A stretch of DNA of 38,192 nt from Candidatus Saccharimonadota bacterium (GTDB lineage: Bacteria > Patescibacteriota > Saccharimonadia > Saccharimonadales > UBA4665): positions 1-38,192 of the forward strand of contig JACMPL010000030.1 in NCBI GenBank assembly GCA_014377525.1, read 5' to 3'. The notes below the pieces were generated by a model. That model saw only the letters and a program-made list of their open reading frames with translations. It was not told the origin of the DNA and searched no databases. The stretch's first letter is position 1; each line of letters opens with the position of its first letter. Positions 23,837-32,193 of this stretch are shown here, piece after piece. Position numbers and translations under genes: made by a program.

Positions 23837-24176
23837 CGGGCGGTTCTGGGTGCTCGAAATGCTTGGTACCCCACTCGGCCATAGCGTACAAGATAGGTAG
23901 TAAATCTTCGCCTTTTTCGGTCAGCGTATATTCGACGCGGGGTGGAGTCTGTGAAAAGCATTCTTTACTGATAATATCGTTTGCTTCTAAGTCATCGAGC
24001 CGTTGACTGAGGGTTCGTGGATTGATGCCGCCGACACTGCGTTCTAATTCGCAAAACCGCTTCGACCCACTGAATAGGTCACGTAAAATAAGGGCAGTCC
24101 ATTTATTCCCAATGATACCCATCGCGCTAGCGATGCAGCCAATTCTTGATTCGATTATTACGTCTATAGTGCACAT
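23826..24176 (-). CDS. HxlR-family transcriptional regulator
   Basis: This is a 116-residue winged-helix regulator of the HxlR/YodB type. The hallmarks are the [15 protein letters not shown] helix near residue 25, [23 protein letters not shown] (recognition region) and [10 protein letters not shown] in the wing. Relatives sense quinones, aldehydes or oxidants through an N-terminal cysteine. Cys2 and Cys14 are candidates here. It is transcribed divergently from the FMN reductase, and the shared 82-nt region holds repeated TATAGT-type sequences, making that gene its probable target. Autoregulation is likely. Confidence 0.92.
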   Translation of the reverse strand: MCTIDVIIESRIGCIASAMGIIGNKWTALILRDLFSGSKRFCELERSVGGINPRTLSQRLDDLEANDIISKECFSQTPPRVEYTLTEKGEDLLPILYAMAEWGTKHFEHPEPPVTS

Positions 24177-24236
24177 AGCTTTACAAAGTATAGTACAAAC
24201 AGTGTCCTAGTGCTATACTTAATTCACTATACAAAA
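24166..24236. promoter_or_regulatory. Divergent promoter and likely HxlR operator
   Basis: Four variants of a (G)TATAGT(R)CA motif occur here: TATAGTGCA near 24165 and GTATAGTAC near 24188 on the plus strand, and two reverse copies at 24213-24220 (CTATACTT) and around 24226 (CACTATAC). AAGTATAG (24186-24193) and CTATACTT (24213-24220) form an exact inverted repeat. These arms contain the TATACT -10 boxes of the two divergent genes, so a bound dimer could silence both. Confidence 0.6.
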
Positions 24237-24258
24237 TATACCATACGAGGAGCTAACT

Positions 24259-24849
24259 ATGAAACTACAGATAATCGTTGGGTCTACTCGCCCCGGTCGT
24301 GCAACAAACTTACTCGCAAAGTGGGTCGCCTTGGAAGCTGCCAATTTGGAAGCAACTGAAGTCGAAGTTGTCGACCTTGCTGACTATGATCTACCTTTTT
24401 TTAACGAAGCAGTCAGCCCTCGTTACAACCCAAACCGTCAACCAGACGCAGAGGTTCAAAAATGGCTCGATAAAATCGCCGAGGGCGACGCCTACGTTTA
24501 CGTGACGCCGGAGTACAATCACTCAATACCTGGTGTCCTTAAAAATGCAATTGATTTCCTGACGAATGAAATGGCTCAGAAGCCAGCTACGGTTGTTGCG
24601 CACGGCAGCGTTGGCGGTGCCCGCGCTACGATGCACCTCAAAGAGATTTTGAGTGAATCGCAGGCTGTCATCGTGCCCGCAGCGGTAGCTTTTGGATATT
24701 CAGTTGCCACAGGCGGCGTCTTCGATGAAAATGGTAATCTGCTCGACGAATCTGTTAAAGCCAATCCTTATGGCCCGCAAGCAGCTCTCAAAAAAGCCTT
24801 AACCGATCTTACCTGGTTTGGTAATGCCCTCAAGGTCGCTCGCGGCTAG
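24259..24849 (+). CDS. NADPH-dependent FMN reductase family protein
   Basis: This 196-residue flavodoxin-like reductase would reduce FMN, quinones or azo compounds with NADPH. The FMN phosphate loop GSTRPGR (residues 8-14), the LPFFNEA segment, and the TPEYNHSIPGVLKNAIDFL stretch around residue 80 are characteristic. GAGGAG before the ATG at 24259 is a strong ribosome site. Divergence from an HxlR regulator is the classical arrangement of oxidant- or quinone-inducible reductases. A terminator follows the stop. Confidence 0.94.
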   Translation: MKLQIIVGSTRPGRATNLLAKWVALEAANLEATEVEVVDLADYDLPFFNEAVSPRYNPNRQPDAEVQKWLDKIAEGDAYVYVTPEYNHSIPGVLKNAIDFLTNEMAQKPATVVAHGSVGGARATMHLKEILSESQAVIVPAAVAFGYSVATGGVFDENGNLLDESVKANPYGPQAALKKALTDLTWFGNALKVARG

Positions 24850-24876
24850 TACTGGCAAATACTAGGCTAACGTATC

Positions 24877-24909
24877 AAAAACTCCGCTGCAACCCGTAGT
24901 GGAGTTTTT
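24877..24909 (+). terminator. Terminator of the FMN reductase gene
   Basis: AAAAACTCCGCT (24877-24888) pairs with AGTGGAGTTTTT (24898-24909) over 12 bp with one G-T pair and a 9-nt loop, ending in a T-run. Confidence 0.88.
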
Positions 24910-24927
24910 AAATTGTCGTTCAAAGGC

Positions 24928-24933
24928 TATAAT
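24928..24933 (+). promoter_or_regulatory. -10 hexamer of orn
   Basis: A consensus TATAAT ends 8 nt before the ATG at 24942. The leader would be 0-2 nt, with no ribosome site. Confidence 0.55.
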
Positions 24934-24941
24934 AGCCATAC

Positions 24942-25502
24942 ATGAGTAATAAACACGACGTGCCAACGAAGCTACTTTGGGTTGATCTCGAAATGACCGG
25001 ACTGGACGCCCAGAACGATGTCATTTTAGAAGTCGCTGCCGAAATCACTGATTTTGATTTCAAAACGTTGGCTAGCTACGAGGCGTGTATTCGCCAGCCG
25101 CATGACCAAGTCGTCGATAGAATGCAGAAAAACACCTGGTGGCAATCCTACCCTGCTAACCGCGATGAGTTTATTCGCAAGCTCGAGCAGGGGACTGACA
25201 GCGCCCAAGTCGAGAATGATCTCATTGCACTTCTCGAACAGCAGTTTGGAAGCGAGCCAGCCATCCTCGCCGGTAATTCAATTCACAATGATCGCAATTT
25301 TATTAAACAGTGGTGGCCGGCACTTGATCTCAAGCTGCATTATCGAATGTTAGACGTCAGTAGTCTCAAAATAATCATGCAAGGCAAGTACGGTGAGCAA
25401 TTCGAAAAACGCGAGGTTCACCGCGCGTTCGATGATATTCAAGCTAGTATTGCCGAACTACAACATTATCTCGAATGGTTTAAAACTGGCGAGCAGAAAT
25501 AA
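24942..25502 (+). CDS. orn: Oligoribonuclease
   Basis: Orn is a DEDDh 3'-5' exonuclease that finishes RNA decay by degrading di- to pentanucleotides. ExoI WVDLEMTGLD (Asp and Glu ligands, about 13-22), ExoII with GNSIHNDRNF (about 109-118) and ExoIII HRAFDDI (catalytic His and Asp, about 161-167) are all intact. At 186 residues it is full length. The YjbR-like gene starts 1 nt after its stop, so they form an operon. Confidence 0.97.
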   Translation: MSNKHDVPTKLLWVDLEMTGLDAQNDVILEVAAEITDFDFKTLASYEACIRQPHDQVVDRMQKNTWWQSYPANRDEFIRKLEQGTDSAQVENDLIALLEQQFGSEPAILAGNSIHNDRNFIKQWWPALDLKLHYRMLDVSSLKIIMQGKYGEQFEKREVHRAFDDIQASIAELQHYLEWFKTGEQK

Positions 25503-25503
25503 T

Positions 25504-25821
25504 ATGACACGTACAGAAGTCGAAGAGTACGTTCTGAGCATGCCAAACGCTCAGCTCGATTACCCATTTGGTAAAGACGTTGCTGTTTACAAAGTTGCCG
25601 ACAAAATGTTTGCATTAATATCCGAAGATAAGCAACCCCTGCAGATTAGTCTCAAGTGCGCTCCAGAATTATCAGACGTGTTACGAGAGCGTTACGACGT
25701 AGTAATGCCGGGCTACCACCTCAACAAGAAGCATTGGAACACTATTTTACTGACCGGTCAGCTTCCGTGGACCGAGGTTCAAGACCTGATTCGGCTATCG
25801 TATAATCTTGTCCAAGAATAA
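25504..25821 (+). CDS. MmcQ/YjbR family protein
   Basis: This 105-residue protein has the YjbR/CyaY-like fold. The N-terminal helix EEYVLSMPNAQLDYPFGKD, the KMFALI strand and the LSLKC-like LQISLKCAPE segment are followed by the signature GYHLNKKHWNTI and a C-terminal helix. Members are often called DNA-binding, though evidence is limited. The frame is open 111 nt further upstream inside orn, but ATG at 25504, one base after the orn stop, is the natural coupled start. It meets the convergent gene with zero spacing. Confidence 0.9.
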   Translation: MTRTEVEEYVLSMPNAQLDYPFGKDVAVYKVADKMFALISEDKQPLQISLKCAPELSDVLRERYDVVMPGYHLNKKHWNTILLTGQLPWTEVQDLIRLSYNLVQE

Positions 25822-26418
25822 TTATCTTTTAGCGAGTTGCTTGTTAAGTAAAATTGAACTAGCGTAAGTGTTCTTGAGTAATTCGCGTCCAATTGTGCCA
25901 GTCGTCTTGTCGTATGTTTGAGCAAGGGCAGTTTGGTAAGCGTCAAGTCGACTCTGCAATATTTCCTTTAGCGTCGGTTCGTAAGTGCTGACTTCCTTGG
26001 CCTGCTTAAGTTTTGCAGTGGTTGAAACCGTTGAATAGGCGCCGATATCTTTCGGTCCAACTTTGAAACCTTGTGAACTCAAATAACTCAACAGTGCTTT
26101 TTGCTCACTCTGCAGGGCTAAGTTTGTAGTTATAACGGCGCTCTGCGTCTCGATTGACAGGTCTCGGGTATTATTCTGTTGGCTAGTGATAAAGATTAGT
26201 TCTTGTTGCCGCGCAACGAGGTTAGCGATCGAAGGTAAATTAGTCGTCGGAGTGAGTAAGCCTTTGACAACCACAAAAATAATGAGTAGTAGTACCAGCC
26301 CGCCGCCAACGACGACGATTCTTTTCACCATGCCACCACCGAACCCTTTGACGGACCGACGTTGTGGCTGCTGTGGATTAATAATAAAGTCGAATTGATT
26401 TGGATTCTGCGGCTGCAT
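25822..26418 (-). CDS. Hypothetical single-span membrane protein
   Basis: In this 198-residue protein a Gln/Asn/Pro-rich cytoplasmic stretch (1-28) is followed by one hydrophobic helix (about 33-53). An extracytoplasmic region rich in Gln, Thr and Ser (55-198) then predicts long helices (SIANLVARQQELIF, LKQAKE, LKEILQSRLDAYQTALAQ). No family was recognised. The topology suggests an anchored envelope protein. It is the second gene after 26856-26449 on the same strand, 30 nt apart, and is convergent with the YjbR-like gene with no bases between the stops. Confidence 0.7.
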   Translation of the reverse strand: MQPQNPNQFDFIINPQQPQRRSVKGFGGGMVKRIVVVGGGLVLLLIIFVVVKGLLTPTTNLPSIANLVARQQELIFITSQQNNTRDLSIETQSAVITTNLALQSEQKALLSYLSSQGFKVGPKDIGAYSTVSTTAKLKQAKEVSTYEPTLKEILQSRLDAYQTALAQTYDKTTGTIGRELLKNTYASSILLNKQLAKR

Positions 26419-26448
26419 ACTTACTATTTAAACATAAGCATCGAAGAA

Positions 26449-26856
26449 TTAGAACGACGGTATCAGTACGCAGACGATTGCGGTGGCCGCGGCTATACCG
26501 GCTGCCTGCAAATTCATCTGTTGAGCGCGCTGCTTATCTTTACTGACGGCAGCCTTATCGGCGACTACACTCGCTTTGGCACTTCCTTCGGAAGCATTCT
26601 GTTGTCCGGCTGCACCGTACCCGACGCAGAATCGGTTCCTGGCTTGTAGGAATCCGATTGCTGCTAAGAATGCCGGTACGAATAAGGCTAGCCGCGCATA
26701 GCGATTGATACCAAGTGTCAACATAACGGCCAGGATGACAACAAAGATCGCGATTCCAAGATAGCCAGCTTTTTTTCGATAGGCGATTTCGGCATGGTTG
26801 ATATTGCAGACGCCTGGAATATAGGCATCTGTTTTTGAGGCTGTAGATGTGTTCAT
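26449..26856 (-). CDS. Hypothetical protein with paired membrane helices
   Basis: This is 135 residues if started at 26856; an upstream in-frame ATG at 26904 would add 16. I prefer 26856 because TATTAT lies exactly 6 nt before it. Two hydrophobic helices (about 33-51 and 56-72) precede an Ala/Ser/Lys-rich segment and a final hydrophobic helix (about 114-132). Conserved-looking cysteines are at GVCN and RFCVG. No family was recognised. Similar small multi-helix proteins are common in this group of bacteria. Confidence 0.65.
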   Translation of the reverse strand: MNTSTASKTDAYIPGVCNINHAEIAYRKKAGYLGIAIFVVILAVMLTLGINRYARLALFVPAFLAAIGFLQARNRFCVGYGAAGQQNASEGSAKASVVADKAAVSKDKQRAQQMNLQAAGIAAATAIVCVLIPSF

Positions 26857-26862
26857 ATAATC

Positions 26863-26868
26863 ATAATA
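26863..26868 (-). promoter_or_regulatory. -10 hexamer of the hypothetical membrane gene
   Basis: Minus-strand TATTAT is separated by 6 nt from the ATG at 26856. It fits the leaderless pattern and argues against the ATG at 26904, which would lie upstream of the promoter. Confidence 0.5.
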
Positions 26869-26983
26869 CAACATTTGTTTAAGTAAATTAACTAAATAGT
26901 TCACAATCTTTGAAATATATGAAATTTCATCAAAATTTTAGCTGGAACGCCATGCAAAACTATACCAGGGCTCATAAACGCGG

Positions 26984-26989
26984 TACGCT
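26984..26989 (+). promoter_or_regulatory. Possible -10 hexamer of dnaG
   Basis: TACGCT ends 6 nt before the ATG at 26996. It keeps only the T-A...T positions of the -10 consensus, so support comes mostly from spacing. TATAAC (26989-26994) overlaps it. Confidence 0.3.
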
Positions 26990-26995
26990 ATAACT

Positions 26996-28825
26996 ATGGA
27001 CGCTGTTGAAGAAGTAAAAAACCGGCTGAGCATCGAGGATGTTATTGGCGAGTATGTTCAACTGCGGCGAGCCGGCCGGAACTTCAAGGGGCTGAGCCCA
27101 TTCGCCGACGAACGGACACCAAGTTTTGTCGTTAGTCCCGAAAAACAGATCTGGCATGATTTTAGTTCCGGTAAGGGTGGTAATATTTATAGCTTTATTA
27201 TGGAAGTCGAAGGGCTCGACTTCAAGGGCGCTCTCGAGCTACTGGCCCGCAAGGCTGGTGTCGACCTAGAGCAGTTTCGTGGCAAAAATACGGCGGGAGG
27301 CAACCGCGGTCCGAGTAAGGAACGACTGTATGATCTATTGGAGTTAGCCACCAAGTTTTACCAGGTTCAGTTCAGCCAAAATCAAATCGCTCTCGAATAT
27401 ATTTTTAAAAAGCGACAATTTACCAAAGAAACAGCCTTAGAGTGGCGGCTTGGCTACTCTCCTAACAACGGTGACGCACTAATTATTTTTGCAAAGAGTA
27501 AGGGCTTCTCCGAAGAGGAGATCAAGCAAGCCGGGCTGTCATCACAACGGTACAACGGCGGCATCGGTGATATGTTCCGCGGGCGCTTAATGATTCCACT
27601 GCAAGATCAACAGGGCAGAGTCATCGGTTTTACCGCCCGGCAACTCGACGATAACCCGAACGCACCGAAGTACATCAATACACCGCAAACGGTGCTTTAC
27701 GATAAAAGTCGGCATATCTACGGACTCCATCTTGCCAAAGAAACTATTCGCAAAAGCCAGTTCGTGGTCATTACCGAGGGAAATCTCGACGTCATCATGA
27801 GCCACCAGGCTGGTGTTCGCCAAGTGATTGCAACGGCTGGAACTGCGCTCACCGAGCCGCATCTCAAAGCGCTCAGCCGGTTTACCGGCGATATCAGGCT
27901 TAGTTTCGACGCCGATAAAGCCGGTGTTGCCGCCACCGAGCGGGCGATTCCCATCGCGTCTCGCGTCAAAGTTTCGCTCAGCATGATAACAATACCGAGC
28001 GGTAAGGACCCGGATGAACTTATCAAGCAGGACGCCGATATCTGGCGAGCGGTTATTTCGAAAAACCAGTACGCGCTCGACTGGTTGATTGAGCGCTATC
28101 AAACCTTACTCGATATCACTTCGGCCGAAGGCAAACGAAAATTTAGCGACGAATTGCTGCCGGTTGTTAAAAGCTTGGCCGACGCTGTCGAGCGCGACCA
28201 TTACATGAATACTATTGCCGGCATCATTGGCGTTAGCCGCGATGCCCTTGAGCAAAAAATGGTTACTACGACCGAGCAAACCGGTCCCAAAATTCAGAAA
28301 ACCGTCAAAACGACTACCGTTGTTGACCGTGGATCGGTAGAACTAGAACGGCAGCAAGATACCTTTCTTTGTTTGATGTTAGTCAGGCCGACGCTGCGAG
28401 AATTCCTTACCATAATGGAGCCAGAAATGTTCCACACCGTGCAGGCCAGTGCACTATTCATTTTTCTAAAGGAAAACCCTGATTTCTATGATAAACCCGA
28501 ACAGCTAGCCAAGCTCTGGTCGAAAGAACAGGCGACTGCGACGACCGATGAGGAACGGCAGCTCACCGTGCAAGTCTTGCAAGATTATGTTAAAATACAG
28601 TCATTACTCTATGAGGAACTCTACCAGGGTCTCGAGCTCAACGAACTTCATTACGAAGCCGCTCGATTGCAGGCACGGCTGGTAGAACAATTTGTAAAAA
28701 TTCAGAAACAAGCGCTTGTCAGTAAATTTGATACATCAGACGAGGAAATGACTCGTGCCTTGCTGGGCCAAGTGAAACAGTATGACCAATTATTAAATCA
28801 ATTGAAGGGGAACGCCCGTGGCTAA
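26996..28825 (+). CDS. dnaG: DNA primase DnaG with degenerate zinc-binding domain
   Basis: Primase makes RNA primers at the replication fork. The N-terminal CHC2-type domain is recognisable ([20 protein letters not shown]), but its four zinc ligands are replaced by Ser34, Ala37, Asp55 and Ser58, at exactly the 2-17-2 spacing of the usual Cys/His set. The catalytic TOPRIM domain looks intact, with EGNLDV and SFDADKAG carrying the acidic residues. The C-terminal part (about 430-609) is the helicase-interacting region. At 609 residues it is full length. rpoD overlaps its last 8 bases. Loss of zinc probably changes template recognition but not catalysis. Confidence 0.96.
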   Translation: MDAVEEVKNRLSIEDVIGEYVQLRRAGRNFKGLSPFADERTPSFVVSPEKQIWHDFSSGKGGNIYSFIMEVEGLDFKGALELLARKAGVDLEQFRGKNTAGGNRGPSKERLYDLLELATKFYQVQFSQNQIALEYIFKKRQFTKETALEWRLGYSPNNGDALIIFAKSKGFSEEEIKQAGLSSQRYNGGIGDMFRGRLMIPLQDQQGRVIGFTARQLDDNPNAPKYINTPQTVLYDKSRHIYGLHLAKETIRKSQFVVITEGNLDVIMSHQAGVRQVIATAGTALTEPHLKALSRFTGDIRLSFDADKAGVAATERAIPIASRVKVSLSMITIPSGKDPDELIKQDADIWRAVISKNQYALDWLIERYQTLLDITSAEGKRKFSDELLPVVKSLADAVERDHYMNTIAGIIGVSRDALEQKMVTTTEQTGPKIQKTVKTTTVVDRGSVELERQQDTFLCLMLVRPTLREFLTIMEPEMFHTVQASALFIFLKENPDFYDKPEQLAKLWSKEQATATTDEERQLTVQVLQDYVKIQSLLYEELYQGLELNELHYEAARLQARLVEQFVKIQKQALVSKFDTSDEEMTRALLGQVKQYDQLLNQLKGNARG

Positions 28826-29957
28826 AGCTAAAGCAACCAAAGCAAATAAAGATCGTAAAGAGATTTTAACGCAAGAACAAAAGAAGCAGCTCATTATCGA
28901 AACTGCTAAAAAGGAAGGGGTGATTGATCAAAAAGCAATCTTTGCACTCATCCCAGAATCGGCCGAAAACGCCGAAGTTCTTGACCTTATTTATACTGAA
29001 TTAGCCGATGCTAGCATCGAAATCACCACGACTGGTCCTAACGTTGATTCATTCACTGATGAGTGGGTCGAAGAGGCCGAAGAGGAAGAAGCTCCGACCA
29101 ACACTGCTGTCTATCTTGACGATGATGTTGCTGACGACTCCGTACGTCTATATCTCCGCGAAATCGGCAAAATTCCGTTGCTATCATCCGAAGAGGAGCT
29201 AGCTCTGGCGCATCGAGTTGTTGCCGGTGAAAAGGACGCTAAAGATAAGATGGCTGAAGCTAACATGCGACTCGTCGTCTCCATAGCGAAACGCTATGTG
29301 GGTCGCGGCCTCGATTTGCTCGATCTGATTCAAGAAGGTAATACTGGGCTGCTACGGGCTGTTGAGAAGTTCGATCCAGACAAGGGCTTTAAATTTAGTA
29401 CCTACGCTACGTGGTGGATTCGACAGGCGATTACTCGAGCGATCGCCGACCAAGCTCGCACTATCCGTATTCCGGTGCACATGGTCGAAACCATCAACAA
29501 GTTACTCCGCACACAGCGTCGCCTAACCCAAGAATTGAACCGCGAACCATCGAACGAAGAAATTGCTAAAGAAATGGAAATTGAAGTCGACAAAGTCGAA
29601 CACATCATGAAAATTAAGCAAGACATTTCCAGTCTTGATGCTAGCATCCGTGACGATGAAGAAGATTCCGTTCTAGCCGACTTCATTGAAGACGAAGATA
29701 CTGTTTCGCCAGAAGAGTCAGCCACCGGTCAACTTCTCAAAGAGCAAGTTAGAGATATGCTGAGCGCCTTAACTGAACGTGAACAAAAAATCTTAAAACT
29801 ACGATTCGGTCTCGAAGACGGCAAAAGCCACACACTCGAAGAAGTCGGCCAAGAATTTAGTGTTACCCGTGAACGTATTCGTCAGGTCGAAGCTAAAGCA
29901 CTCGCTAAGCTTCGCAAGCACAGAGACGCCAAAAAACTGCACGACTACATTAAATAG
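28818..29957 (+). CDS. rpoD: Primary sigma factor RpoD (sigma-70/SigA)
   Basis: This is the housekeeping sigma factor. After a Lys- and Glu-rich N-terminal part (region 1.1-like, about 1-95) it has region 1.2 ([16 protein letters not shown]), a perfect region 2 with [18 protein letters not shown] and the [15 protein letters not shown] -10-recognition helix, region 3, and region 4 with the [15 protein letters not shown] and [14 protein letters not shown] helices. The start codon is GTG at 28818, overlapping dnaG by 8 nt, with GAAGGGGA upstream as ribosome site. The dnaG-rpoD order matches the classical macromolecular synthesis operon. Confidence 0.98.
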   Translation: MAKAKATKANKDRKEILTQEQKKQLIIETAKKEGVIDQKAIFALIPESAENAEVLDLIYTELADASIEITTTGPNVDSFTDEWVEEAEEEEAPTNTAVYLDDDVADDSVRLYLREIGKIPLLSSEEELALAHRVVAGEKDAKDKMAEANMRLVVSIAKRYVGRGLDLLDLIQEGNTGLLRAVEKFDPDKGFKFSTYATWWIRQAITRAIADQARTIRIPVHMVETINKLLRTQRRLTQELNREPSNEEIAKEMEIEVDKVEHIMKIKQDISSLDASIRDDEEDSVLADFIEDEDTVSPEESATGQLLKEQVRDMLSALTEREQKILKLRFGLEDGKSHTLEEVGQEFSVTRERIRQVEAKALAKLRKHRDAKKLHDYIK

Positions 29958-29982
29958 TACATAGTATGTGATAATTAGTTTA

Positions 29983-29991
29983 TAGTATACT
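29983..29991 (+). promoter_or_regulatory. Candidate -10 region before the small ORF/second sigma gene
   Basis: Overlapping TAGTAT (29983-29988, 6 nt before ATG 29995) and TATACT (29986-29991, 3 nt before) stand between rpoD and the small ORF. No terminator is visible after rpoD, so read-through is also possible. Confidence 0.4.
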
Positions 29992-29994
29992 TTC

Positions 29995-30225
29995 ATGTCT
30001 GACGTAGAACATCCCTACAACCTTAGCCACGTCCAGCAGCATATATTGCCGGATCGCACGAGTGCTGTTTACGGGCATGACGGCCAGCTAGGTAACGGTG
30101 ACGCTGAAATACTTGTTGGAGATAATGTTGCATTAAATATTCTGGGGCGGTATGCCGTCGTAAAAGGCGATGTTGAAGAGCCAGGTCAGCAATCTTGTCT
30201 ACACAAGTACCTGAACACGGCATAA
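29995..30225 (+). CDS. Small protein overlapping the second sigma gene
   Basis: This 76-residue frame is acidic, with no membrane segment. The second half looks folded (DAEILVGDNVALNILGRYAVVKGDVEEP). It overlaps the next gene by 31 nt in another frame. A -10-like box 6 nt before the ATG supports expression, but no homology was recognised. It might be a regulatory or anti-sigma partner of the downstream sigma factor, or merely an uncoding leader frame. Its tight overlap with a non-ATG start favours translational coupling. Confidence 0.45.
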   Translation: MSDVEHPYNLSHVQQHILPDRTSAVYGHDGQLGNGDAEILVGDNVALNILGRYAVVKGDVEEPGQQSCLHKYLNTA

Positions 30226-31355
30226 AATTAGATCGGGAAATGCGACGCTCAGCAGACCAGGAGGCTAACAGCACCGTAAACTTAGTAACAAATAAATGTG
30301 ATCTTACTGCCCCGAAAGAACGGAAAATTGTTGGCGATACCGTCAGTAAAACATATTATGGGAGAGCTCTTTATTTGAAAAAATTGCTTGAATATCCGAT
30401 GTTTGATCCAGAAGATCGCAATCAAAAGATGACTGATCTCAGCGCTGTATTACAAAAAGGGCTAGCTGCTAAACGTTTCCTGCACGAGGATAGCGAGTCG
30501 GGTAGGCAGCTAAATGATACGCGTACTGCTGAGCTATTAGCTGATGCTAAACTAGGTGATCACGCAAAACAAACTATGGTGTTAGCTAATCTAAGATTAG
30601 CCGTATATTACGCTAAACGCTTTAATATCCCATCGAAATCTAGCCTAACATTCGATGATTTAATCCAAGAAATGAATCAGTACTTCATCGAGCGGGCTGA
30701 GAAATGGAACCCAAAGCTAACAACATTTGCTACTTTTGCTGGAACGTATGCTGTTAGACGCTTAGTCCTGGCCAGCGACTATCAAGCTAATATGATAAGA
30801 CTCCCTCATAATATGGCAGCTGAACTTAGAGCTCAGAATAAATACATTGTGCAACGAGAAGCTGAACTTGGTCGAAGTCTTAGTAATCGAGAAAAATTAT
30901 CTATTCAAGAAAAAAGAAGAAAAAAGAGTAAGAAAAAAAGTACTGGCCCTTATTTATTGCAAAGTGCTCGCCGAGCACAAGTTGTAAATGAGTTAGAACT
31001 TAGCAACAATCTGAGCCCAGCTGTCGAGGAGCTAACTGATACCGATAATGATACAGCTAAACGCCGTCCAAAACGTACAGAAATTAGAATTGCTGAAGAC
31101 GCTATCATTGCTTACGGGTCACAGGATCTCGGAGAAATACTAGAGATTGCACTGTTGGCGTTATCCGCGCGTGAAGCCAGTATTTTGCGCCTTCGTTTCG
31201 GCCTTGTTGACGGCAAACCTAAGAATCTTAATGAGATTGGAATAGTTTACGGCTTATCGGGCCAGCGTATTGGTCAAATTCAAGCCAAAGCTCTGTCGAC
31301 GTTACGCCACTCGCAGCGGTTACGGCCATTACGGATGTTCCTTGACTGTATGTAG
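30195..31355 (+). CDS. Divergent second sigma-70-like factor
   Basis: This 386-residue sigma-70-like protein starts at a TTG codon at 30195. ATG at 30240 is an alternative. Region 2 is present (VLANLRLAVYYAKRF, LTFDDLIQEMNQYF), but the helix aligned with rpoD's [12 protein letters not shown] reads TFAGTYAVRRLV, so the two Trp residues and the Gln/Thr -10 contacts are missing. A Lys/Arg-rich insertion (RRKKSKKK) separates it from region 4, which keeps LSAREASILRLRFGL and the GLSGQRIGQIQAKAL helix. Its place right after rpoD suggests a duplicated and diverged alternative sigma factor with different promoter preference. Codon use and AT content are somewhat higher in A/T than in rpoD. Confidence 0.85.
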   Translation: MSTQVPEHGIKLDREMRRSADQEANSTVNLVTNKCDLTAPKERKIVGDTVSKTYYGRALYLKKLLEYPMFDPEDRNQKMTDLSAVLQKGLAAKRFLHEDSESGRQLNDTRTAELLADAKLGDHAKQTMVLANLRLAVYYAKRFNIPSKSSLTFDDLIQEMNQYFIERAEKWNPKLTTFATFAGTYAVRRLVLASDYQANMIRLPHNMAAELRAQNKYIVQREAELGRSLSNREKLSIQEKRRKKSKKKSTGPYLLQSARRAQVVNELELSNNLSPAVEELTDTDNDTAKRRPKRTEIRIAEDAIIAYGSQDLGEILEIALLALSAREASILRLRFGLVDGKPKNLNEIGIVYGLSGQRIGQIQAKALSTLRHSQRLRPLRMFLDCM

Positions 31356-31381
31356 AGGTAGCCTAAATTTGCTTATCGAGC

Positions 31382-31387
31382 TACAAT
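31382..31387 (+). promoter_or_regulatory. -10 hexamer of the P-loop kinase gene
   Basis: TACAAT lies 7 nt before the ATG at 31395, with no ribosome site. This is close to the leaderless spacing seen elsewhere. Confidence 0.45.
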
Positions 31388-31394
31388 AAAACAT

Positions 31395-31973
31395 ATGGAA
31401 ATCATCGGACTGAGCGGTACAAATGGTTCCGGCAAAGACTTTGTCGGCGAACTGCTAGCCCGTGAGTATAATTTTATGTTCATTTCTGTTACCGACTTGC
31501 TGCGGGCTGAGGCAACACTGAGGCGCGAACCGGTCGAACGGGAAGTGCTGCGCTCTATAAGCGCCGAATGGCGCCGAGAATCCGGCCTTGGAGTGCTAGT
31601 TGAAAAAGCGCATCAAGAGTATCTTAAAGTCGCTGATAAATACGACGGTGTCGTAATTGGAAGCATGCGTAACCCGGGCGAAGCCGACGCTATCCACGAA
31701 CTTGGGGGTGTGATGGTCTGGCTCGACGCCGATGCGCGTATCCGCTACGACCGTATCCAGGTTAATGTGGTAGCTCGCAACCGCGCCGAAGAAGACAATA
31801 AAACTTTCGAACAATTTATAGCCGAAGAAGAGGCCGAAATGCACCTACCTGAGGGCGGTGATATTGCCCAGCTCGACGGCCAAGCTGTTAAGGATCGCTG
31901 TGATGTTTTTATCGTAAACGATGGTAGCGAGGCGGATAGTATACGTGCTGCTATCGCTGAACTTCTTAGCTAA
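31395..31973 (+). CDS. P-loop nucleoside/nucleotide kinase-like protein
   Basis: In this 192-residue protein GTNGSGKD (residues 8-15) is the Walker A loop. A DLLRAEA helix and an ESGLGVLVE segment follow, with an IGSMRNPGEAD motif around residue 95 and a basic lid with RIQVNVVARNR. The pattern resembles adenylate-kinase-like NTPases of the UPF0200/dephospho-CoA kinase group. The substrate is not clear, and Asp replaces the usual Ser/Thr after the Walker lysine. Its 3' end overlaps the earliest possible start of the next small gene. Confidence 0.75.
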   Translation: MEIIGLSGTNGSGKDFVGELLAREYNFMFISVTDLLRAEATLRREPVEREVLRSISAEWRRESGLGVLVEKAHQEYLKVADKYDGVVIGSMRNPGEADAIHELGGVMVWLDADARIRYDRIQVNVVARNRAEEDNKTFEQFIAEEEAEMHLPEGGDIAQLDGQAVKDRCDVFIVNDGSEADSIRAAIAELLS

Positions 31974-32193
31974 ATATCACGAAGCACACGGCGAGAGCCG
32001 TACTTTGAATCATTTCTCGGTGACGTATCGAGCAGTCTCCAAACCTTCGCAAATGCTTTGCAAGGGGAGAACGGATGAGGACGGTTCCGAGTACGTTATT
32101 GAAGCAGATGGTAGCGAGTGGCTAATCTATAGTCCATCGAGCTATCTCCAGTATAACGGTCCCGATGACTACGTAGGCTTTTACCGCGAATAG
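31921..32193 (+). CDS. Small acidic hypothetical protein, start uncertain
   Basis: The frame is open from ATG 31921 to the stop at 32191-32193, 90 codons. The first ~17 codons overlap the kinase gene, so a start at TTG 32002-32004 or GTG 32020-32022 may be real. The C-terminal half (GSEYVIEADGSEWLIYSPSS) has a clear alternating beta pattern and acidic charge, which argues for a genuine product. No family was recognised. Its stop abuts that of the convergent P-type ATPase with no spacer. Confidence 0.5.
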   Translation: MVARRIVYVLLSLNFLAKYHEAHGESRTLNHFSVTYRAVSKPSQMLCKGRTDEDGSEYVIEADGSEWLIYSPSSYLQYNGPDDYVGFYRE

